Source: Bradyrhizobium genosp. SA-3
Lineage (GTDB): Bacteria; Pseudomonadota; Alphaproteobacteria; Rhizobiales; Xanthobacteraceae
Direction: 5' to 3'
DNA length: 47,815 nucleotides
NCBI RefSeq assembly: GCF_004212635.1
Contig: NZ_PSRT01000065.1
Coordinates: 1 to 47,815, forward strand
This document shows, piece after piece, positions 43,058-47,815 of this stretch; the stretch's first letter is position 1; the number at the start of each line of letters is the position of its first letter. The translations under genes and the position numbers were made by a program. The notes below the pieces were generated by a model, which worked only from the letters and a program-made list of their open reading frames with translations, did no database searches and had not been told where the DNA came from.

Positions 43058-43584
43058 GCCTGCATCTGAACATCGCGACGATCGATAGTGCCGCTCGGCG
43101 GCTTGCGGATTGGCTCGCCCGCGTCGCTCAGGTGGTGGCTCCGCCGGTGCTAAGAATCGCGCTCGCCGTGCCCTTTTTCAAATCCGGCTTGACCAAATGG
43201 GACGGCCTTCTCTCGCTGTCGCCGGCAGCCGAGTTCCTGTTCGAGGACGAGTTCAAGCTGCATATTTGGGGCCAAGCTTACAATTTCCCCTTCCCGACCG
43301 CAGTCGCGTACCTCGACGGCGTCGCCGAAATCGTGCTGCCTGTTCTGCTCGTTGTTGGTCTTGCGACCCGCTTCAGCGCTCTGGTTCTTCTCGTGATGAC
43401 TGGCGTCATTCAGGTCGTGGTGCCGGAGGGTTGGGCGAACTTTCACCTGCCATGGGCGGGCCTGGCACTCGCCATTATCGCGCTCGGTCCCGGGCTGCTG
43501 TCGCTCGATCATTGGCTTGAACAGCTGCCGTGGCCCTGGAAGCGGGAAGCCGCGCAACCCGGCGGACGGACCGCACGCCCATGA
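43054..43584 (+). CDS. DoxX family membrane protein
   Basis: 176 residues with about four membrane helices: PVLRIALAVPFFKSGLTKWDG (typical DoxX start), VAEIVLPVLLVVGLATRFSA, LVLLVMTGVIQVV, AGLALAIIALGPGLLSL. DoxX-type proteins of bufferin loci are thought to help redox or quinone-linked steps of maturation; this is not settled. ATGA overlap with bufC and again with the sigma factor gene downstream. Confidence 0.88.
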   Translation: MSLHLNIATIDSAARRLADWLARVAQVVAPPVLRIALAVPFFKSGLTKWDGLLSLSPAAEFLFEDEFKLHIWGQAYNFPFPTAVAYLDGVAEIVLPVLLVVGLATRFSALVLLVMTGVIQVVVPEGWANFHLPWAGLALAIIALGPGLLSLDHWLEQLPWPWKREAAQPGGRTARP

Positions 43585-44213
43585 CGCACGACCCGCGCAA
43601 CCGCGGACCATCGCTCAGGCTCGTCGGGAAGAACGAGAGCGGCGCGGCTCAGGCCGCGCCACTCGTCAGAGACATCGACTGGTCCATCCTGATGGCCCGT
43701 GCGCAGGAGGGGGATCGAGCCGCCTATCACCGGCTGCTTCAGGAAATCACGCCGTACTTGCGTGCCCTGGCGGCACGGCGGCACCGTGACCTCGGCGATG
43801 TCGAGGATTCAGTTCAGGACGTCCTTCTGACCGTCCATTCGATCCGGCAGACCTACGATCCGGCCCGGCCCTTTGCGCCCTGGCTCGTCGCAATCGCCAA
43901 CCGGCGCTTCATTGATAGGCTGCGCCGTCAGGGCCGCACCAGAAACCGTGAAATCCCTTTGACAATCGAGCATGAAACCTTTTGCGAACCTGCAGCGAAC
44001 CTAGGGGAGAGACCGAACGAACGAGAGCTCGAGACGACGGTCAGCAACCTCCCTCCTGCCCAACAGAATGCAGTCCGCTTGCTCAAACTCAAGGAGTTGT
44101 CACTAAAAGAGGCGGCAGCAGTGAGCGGCATGTCGGTTACATCTCTGAAGGTGAACGCTCATCGTGCGCTGAAGAGCTTACGGAAAATGCTGCTCGACCG
44201 GAGCGAACCGTGA
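43581..44213 (+). CDS. sigF: ECF sigma factor, SigF type
   Basis: 210 residues. Region 2 (about 35-105): ARAQEGDRAAYHRLLQEI, DVEDSVQDVLLTVHSIRQTY, PWLVAIANRRFIDRLRRQGR. Region 4 (about 150-205): LPPAQQNAVRLLKLKELSLK and EAAAVSGMSVTSLKVNAHRAL, the helix-turn-helix that reads the -35. It is fused by ATGA overlap to doxX and by overlap to the NrsF-type gene, like the Caulobacter SigF-NrsF pair that answers heavy-metal stress. It probably drives the promoter at 40872. Confidence 0.9.
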   Translation: MTHDPRNRGPSLRLVGKNESGAAQAAPLVRDIDWSILMARAQEGDRAAYHRLLQEITPYLRALAARRHRDLGDVEDSVQDVLLTVHSIRQTYDPARPFAPWLVAIANRRFIDRLRRQGRTRNREIPLTIEHETFCEPAANLGERPNERELETTVSNLPPAQQNAVRLLKLKELSLKEAAAVSGMSVTSLKVNAHRALKSLRKMLLDRSEP

Positions 44214-44881
44214 TCAAGACATCCGATCTCATTGCCTCCCTCGCGGCAAACGCCACGCCGGTGCGGCGGTTGCGACCGCCGGTGATGCGGGCGGCGTGCT
44301 GGCTCCTGCTTGCAGCGGTCGTCCTGACGCTGCTGGCCGTCAGTCAGGGGATTCGCCCCGACCTGATGCAGCGGCTGCAGGAGCCAGCCTTTGTCGTCAG
44401 CATGGCGGCCGCAGCTCTGACAGGCATGCTCGCGGCCATCGCGGCCTTCCTGGTCAGCCTCCCCGACCGGTCGCGTCTGTGGCTTCTGCTGCCGATGCCC
44501 GCGCTCATCCTTTGGCTTTCGAATGTCGGCTATCAGTGCCTCACGCAATGGGTTGCCATCGGTCCTGACGGCATGAGCCTTGGCGAGGCCGCGCGTTGCT
44601 TCGCCACGCTCGTGCTCACCAGCCTGCCATTGTCGCTCGCAATGCTGGTGACGCTGCGCTACGCAGCGCCGCTGCGTCCGACCGCCGTCACCTTCATGGG
44701 AAGCGTGGCCGTCGCCGCGATCACGGCAACCGCGCTATCGCTCTTCCACATCATCGATGCGACCGTGATGATCCTGATGTGGAACTTCGGCACGGCGGTG
44801 CTGTTTATCGGTCTCGCAGGCGCTTTCGGCCGGAAGATGTTCCGATGGGTGGCGCCGCGAACGCTTTATGCGAAGGACTAA
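44210..44881 (+). CDS. nrsF: NrsF-type (DUF1109) membrane anti-sigma factor
   Basis: 223 residues from GTG 44210, overlapping the sigma factor stop by four bases. Six membrane helices: ACWLLLAAVVLTLLAVS, VVSMAAAALTGMLAAIAAFL, LWLLLPMPALILWLS, FATLVLTSLPLSLAML, FMGSVAVAAITATALSLF, MILMWNFGTAVLFIGLAGAF. Cys residues in NVGYQCLTQW and EAARCFATLV resemble the metal- or redox-sensing pair reported for Caulobacter NrsF. It holds SigF at the membrane until metal stress. Confidence 0.9.
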   Translation: MIKTSDLIASLAANATPVRRLRPPVMRAACWLLLAAVVLTLLAVSQGIRPDLMQRLQEPAFVVSMAAAALTGMLAAIAAFLVSLPDRSRLWLLLPMPALILWLSNVGYQCLTQWVAIGPDGMSLGEAARCFATLVLTSLPLSLAMLVTLRYAAPLRPTAVTFMGSVAVAAITATALSLFHIIDATVMILMWNFGTAVLFIGLAGAFGRKMFRWVAPRTLYAKD

Positions 44882-45014
44882 GCTCGTTGGCATCTCGGGC
44901 GAAGTTTGCGGCTGCATCCCTTCGGCGCGTAGAGCATGAAAGAGATCGGGTGGGCTCACAAGTCCTGGAGCCTCAGCTTCGCAGCCATGAAGCACCTTTT
45001 AGAGGATGATCTAC

Positions 45015-45563
45015 ATGACAAATCTGGAACCACTGCTTCCACGGCAGCCCGTGCCACCACTCCACGTCGATCTTGCTTCGGGCGGCGCCTTCGATCCTGC
45101 AAGCGAGAAGCCGGAGCAGTTCACGCTTCTCGTGTTCTATCGCGGCCTTCACTGTCCGATTTGCAAGACCCAGCTCAGGGAATTGGAATCGAAGCTCGAG
45201 GAGTTCGAGAAGCGCGGCGTAGCCGTGGTGGCAATATCATCCGATACGAGGGAACGGGCACTGCAGACCAGGGAAGCCTGGGGACTGACGCGGCTACGTA
45301 TCGGCTATGGACTCGATCTCGCTGTCGCGCGCCGATGGGGCTTGTTCATTTCATCAGGGCGCGGCATGACGTCCGCCGGCGTGGAAGAGCCCGCGCGCTT
45401 CTCCGAACCGGCGCTGTATCTGATCCGACCGGACGGCACGCTGTACTTCGGCAGCGTCCAGACCATGCCGTTCGCGCGGCCGCACTTCTCCGACATTCTT
45501 GCTGCGATCGATTATGTCCTGAAGAATAACTATCCGGCGCGCGGTGAAGCAACGGACGTGTAG
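45015..45563 (+). CDS. Peroxiredoxin-like (AhpC/TSA) family protein
   Basis: 182 residues, thioredoxin fold: FTLLVFYRGLHCPICKTQL carries the CxxC site, then RELESKLEEFEKRGVAVVAI and SEPALYLIRPDGTLYFGSV. It would reduce peroxide or disulfides in the cytoplasm. ATG 45015 is chosen with AGAGGA about nine bases upstream; 45006 is possible. It follows nrsF by 133 bases on the same strand, so it may belong to the metal-stress set, but no separate SigF promoter is seen. Last gene of the putative island. Confidence 0.85.
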   Translation: MTNLEPLLPRQPVPPLHVDLASGGAFDPASEKPEQFTLLVFYRGLHCPICKTQLRELESKLEEFEKRGVAVVAISSDTRERALQTREAWGLTRLRIGYGLDLAVARRWGLFISSGRGMTSAGVEEPARFSEPALYLIRPDGTLYFGSVQTMPFARPHFSDILAAIDYVLKNNYPARGEATDV

Positions 45564-45644
45564 AGATGTTGATTGCGTGCCGGGCCGTCAAGGCGGCCGC
45601 GTCCGATGAAGCAACGAAAGGGCGATTTAGACGAACAATATCAA

Positions 45645-45659
45645 CTGGCTGGGGCGGGA
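45645..45659 (+). repeat. Direct repeat at tRNA-Gln 3' end (attR candidate)
   Basis: CTGGCTGGGGCGGGA, identical to 37268-37282. In this copy it forms the acceptor stem, discriminator and CCA end of tRNA-Gln on the minus strand, so the tRNA is kept whole by the insertion. Confidence 0.6.
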
Positions 45660-45720
45660 GGGATCGAACCTCCGAATGGCGGAATCAAAATCCGCTGCCT
45701 TACCGCTTGGCTACGCCCCA
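45646..45720 (-). tRNA. tRNA-Gln (anticodon TTG)
   Basis: 75 bases including an encoded CCA. Acceptor stem TGGGGCG with CGCCCCA, D-arm with AGCGGTAAGG, anticodon stem GCGGA with TCCGC around loop TTTTGAT (anticodon TTG, reading CAA), T-arm GGAGG-TTCGATC-CCTCC, discriminator G. It is complete and looks functional. Its 3' end faces the putative island, the usual arrangement for integration at a tRNA. Confidence 0.95.
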
Positions 45721-45980
45721 ACAGGTGACTGAGGGAACGGCGGAAGATCGGGCTACCGCGGATTCCCCTCAGGTGCTGCCGGTCTATAGGGAGCGGCGCG
45801 GCATTTCAACCGCCTGGAGGGGCAAAATACCACACGGGCGGGCGACCCTCCCCTCCTCACTCTATACTATAGGCGCGGCGATGGCCCCGCTCCCGGCCGG
45901 CGCCGTCCCCCTTCCCGGCCATTGAGACCGCCTCCGTTTCATGGGAATACGGCGCCAATATTTGTCCACGGGAGTGAGCC

Positions 45981-47759
45981 ATGACCTACCGCGCGCCGAT
46001 CTCTGACATGCTGCTATCGCTCAACCACGGCGCGGGCCTGAAGGCCGCCGTGGCGGCCGGCCATTATGGCGATTTCGACGCCGATATTGCCGCGGCCGTG
46101 CTGGAGGAAGCCGGCAAGTTCGCATCCGACATGCTGGCGCCGCTCAACAAGGTTGGCGACGAGCACGGCATCAAGCTGAGCGAGGGCAAGGTCACGACCG
46201 CGCCGGGCTGGCCGGACGCCTACAAGCGTTGGACCGAGGGCGGCTGGAACGCCGTCTCCGGCCCGGAAGGTTTTGGCGGCCAGGGCCTGCCCCTCGCGAT
46301 CAACGCCGCCTGCACCGAGATCTGGAGCGCCGCCAACCTCGCCTTCGGCCTCTGCCCGCTGCTGACCGCCTCCGCGATCGAGGCGCTGGAGGCGCATGGC
46401 AGCGACGAGCTGAAAAAGATCTATCTCGAGAAGCTCGTCTCCGGCGAATGGACCGGCACGATGCAGCTCACCGAGGCGCAGGCCGGCTCCGACGTCGGCG
46501 CGCTGCGCACCCGCGCCGAGCGGCACGCCGACGGCACCTATCGCATCAAAGGGACGAAGATCTTCATCACCTATGGCGAGCACGACATGACCGACAACAT
46601 CGTGCATTTCGTGCTGGCGCGCCTGCCTGACGCGCCCGCCGGCACCAAGGGGATCTCGCTGTTCCTCGTGCCGAAATTCATGGTCAATGCCGACGGCTCG
46701 CTGGGGCAGCGCAACGACATCTATGCGAGCGGCGTCGAGCACAAGCTCGGCATGCATGCTTCGCCGACCTGCACCATGACCATGGGCGATCACGGCGGCG
46801 CCATCGGCTTCCTGATCGGCGAAGAGAACCAGGGCATGCGCTGCATGTTCACGATGATGAACCAGGCCCGCCTCGGCGTCGGCCTCGAGGGCGTCGGCGT
46901 CGCCGATCGCGCCTATCAGCAGGCGCTGTCCTACGCCCAAGAGCGCAAGCAGGGCCGCGCGGTCGGCAACAAGAGCGACGGCTCGGATGCGATCTTCGTC
47001 CATCCCGACGTCAAGCGCATGCTGATGCGGATGCGGGCGCAGACCGCCGCGGCGCGCACCATCTGCTATGCGACCGCGGTCGCGATCGACGTTTCCACCC
47101 GCGCCAAGGACGCGAAGGTGCGTGCCGATGCGGCCGCACGCGCGGCGCTGCTCACGCCGATCGCAAAGGGCTATTCCACCGACATCGGCAACGAGGTCGC
47201 CTATCTCGGCGTGCAGGTGCATGGCGGCATGGGCTTCATCGAGGAGACCGGCGCTGCGCAGCACTCTCGCGATGCCCGCATCACCGCGATCTACGAAGGC
47301 ACCAACGGCATCCAGGCGATCGACCTCGTCACGCGCAAGCTCGCAGCCAATGGCGGCGCGGCGGTGTGGGCGCTGCTCGACGAGCTCTCGGCCACCGTCA
47401 GCCAAGTCGAGGCCTCCAACGATCCCGCCTTCGGCACCACGGCCACCAAGCTGCGCGAGGCGGTGGAAGCGCTCGCGCGCACCAGCAAATGGCTGTTGGA
47501 GCGCGTTGCGTCCGCGCCGAACGAGGCGCTTGCGGGAGCTACGCCCTATCTGCAGCAGTTCGGCGCCACGCTCGGCGGCTGCATGCTGGCCTCTGAGGCG
47601 CTCGCCGCCAAGGCCGACGGCACCACGGACGCCGCGCGCTACGTCTCGCTCGCCCGCTTCTTCGCCGAGAACATCACGGTGCAGGCATCTTCGCTCGCGC
47701 GCACCGTGACGGAGAGTGCGGAGTCGGTCGCGGCGGCGGATGCGGTGCTGCTGGGGTAA
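45981..47759 (+). CDS. Acyl-CoA dehydrogenase (DmdC-like)
   Basis: 592 residues, long form of the acyl-CoA dehydrogenase family. The N-terminus MTYRAPISDMLLSLNH and the C-terminal extension (Acyl-CoA_dh_C) are typical of the DmdC/3-methylmercaptopropionyl-CoA-type group. FAD/substrate motifs: TMQLTEAQAGSDVGALRTRA, HKLGMHASPTC, VQVHGGMGFIEETGAAQHSR, then IYEGTNGIQAIDLV with the catalytic Glu. It introduces a 2,3-double bond into an acyl-CoA; this group often accepts ordinary fatty acyl-CoAs, so the thio-substrate is not certain. GGGAGTG upstream of ATG 45981 supports the start. It lies outside the island, on the far side of the tRNA. Confidence 0.93.
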   Translation: MTYRAPISDMLLSLNHGAGLKAAVAAGHYGDFDADIAAAVLEEAGKFASDMLAPLNKVGDEHGIKLSEGKVTTAPGWPDAYKRWTEGGWNAVSGPEGFGGQGLPLAINAACTEIWSAANLAFGLCPLLTASAIEALEAHGSDELKKIYLEKLVSGEWTGTMQLTEAQAGSDVGALRTRAERHADGTYRIKGTKIFITYGEHDMTDNIVHFVLARLPDAPAGTKGISLFLVPKFMVNADGSLGQRNDIYASGVEHKLGMHASPTCTMTMGDHGGAIGFLIGEENQGMRCMFTMMNQARLGVGLEGVGVADRAYQQALSYAQERKQGRAVGNKSDGSDAIFVHPDVKRMLMRMRAQTAAARTICYATAVAIDVSTRAKDAKVRADAAARAALLTPIAKGYSTDIGNEVAYLGVQVHGGMGFIEETGAAQHSRDARITAIYEGTNGIQAIDLVTRKLAANGGAAVWALLDELSATVSQVEASNDPAFGTTATKLREAVEALARTSKWLLERVASAPNEALAGATPYLQQFGATLGGCMLASEALAAKADGTTDAARYVSLARFFAENITVQASSLARTVTESAESVAAADAVLLG

Positions 47760-47815
47760 GGCGGACCTGCCTGCCACACAACCGGTGTCGTCCCGGCCTA
47801 GCGCGCAATTGCGCG

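Larger units (their letters stand above)
37268..45659. mobile_element. Putative genomic island carrying mer and bufferin genes
   Basis: About 8.4 kb between direct repeats of the tRNA-Gln 3' end. Contents: merR, merT, merP, merA, a Met/His-rich secreted protein, a bufferin operon with its own sigma and anti-sigma factors, and a peroxiredoxin-like gene; everything concerns metal or redox stress. No integrase or relaxase is seen, so it would be a decayed element or one mobilised in trans. The alternative is chance similarity of a GC-rich 15-mer. Confidence 0.45.

Noticed and set aside
44936..45529. Plus-strand frame overlapping the peroxiredoxin gene (starts MKEIGWAHKSW)
   Set aside because: It runs out of frame across the peroxiredoxin coding region and becomes Arg/Ala-rich; the peroxiredoxin frame has the CxxC site and family text.
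46014..47777. 587-codon minus-strand open frame opposite the acyl-CoA dehydrogenase
   Set aside because: Shadow frame with Arg/Ala/Gly-rich text and no domain; the plus strand encodes an unmistakable acyl-CoA dehydrogenase.
1..47815. CRISPR array, rRNA operon or complete insertion sequence
   Set aside because: No regularly spaced direct repeats, no rRNA text and no transposase-like product were found on either strand.

Overview
The window looks like chromosomal DNA of a Bradyrhizobium-type alphaproteobacterium (Nitrobacteraceae). This rests on high GC with strong GC3 bias, a cyoABCD quinol oxidase, many catabolic and solute-binding genes typical of that group, and dense intergenic palindromic repeats that I recognise as bradyrhizobial. 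No genome search was possible, so the genus is an inference.

Layout. 1-15.9 kb is housekeeping and metabolic: a GMC oxidoreductase, a secreted SNase-fold protein, cyoABCD on the minus strand, an SDR, a PQQ-type sugar dehydrogenase, the urate hydroxylase PuuD, a VOC protein, an L,D-transpeptidase, a lytic transglycosylase, a Nudix hydrolase and a Bug-type binding protein. 16-22.5 kb is a run of poorly characterised genes: a two-gene unit ending in an HGG-motif protein behind a good sigma-70-like promoter, a 210-bp MITE-like inverted-repeat element, a CYTH-CHAD protein followed by an avidin-fold protein, a cytochrome-containing PVA-dehydrogenase-like protein, and three small genes, one encoding only 24 residues. 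22.6-36.9 kb is catabolism and transport: a TAXI binding protein, a frameshifted MFS transporter, an M20 / enolase-superfamily / M20 trio, a DUF72 protein, a coupled symporter-sialidase-fold-SDR unit behind a palindromic operator, a CoA-transferase, a VOC protein and a PRC-barrel protein.

37.27-45.66 kb is the most interesting part: a compact metal-defence block. It holds merR and merTPA, a small secreted Met/His-rich protein, and a bufferin-type locus (DUF2282 precursor, DUF692 MNIO enzyme, DUF2063 partner, DoxX) fused into one run with a SigF-type ECF sigma factor and its NrsF-type anti-sigma, followed by a peroxiredoxin-like protein. A match to the Caulobacter SigF promoter (GTAACC-N16-CGAA) lies upstream of the precursor gene. 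The block ends at a tRNA-Gln(TTG) gene. A 15-base exact direct repeat of that tRNA's 3' end lies at the other edge, next to an AT-rich hairpin segment. This suggests a small genomic island of about 8.4 kb inserted at the tRNA, without a visible integrase. The bufferin precursor reading frame is broken by a frame change at a UGA codon.

A DmdC-like acyl-CoA dehydrogenase follows the tRNA, and the last 56 bases are intergenic. Three genes (MFS, bufferin precursor, and possibly the Bug protein start) show frame disturbances, so single-base assembly errors should be kept in mind.
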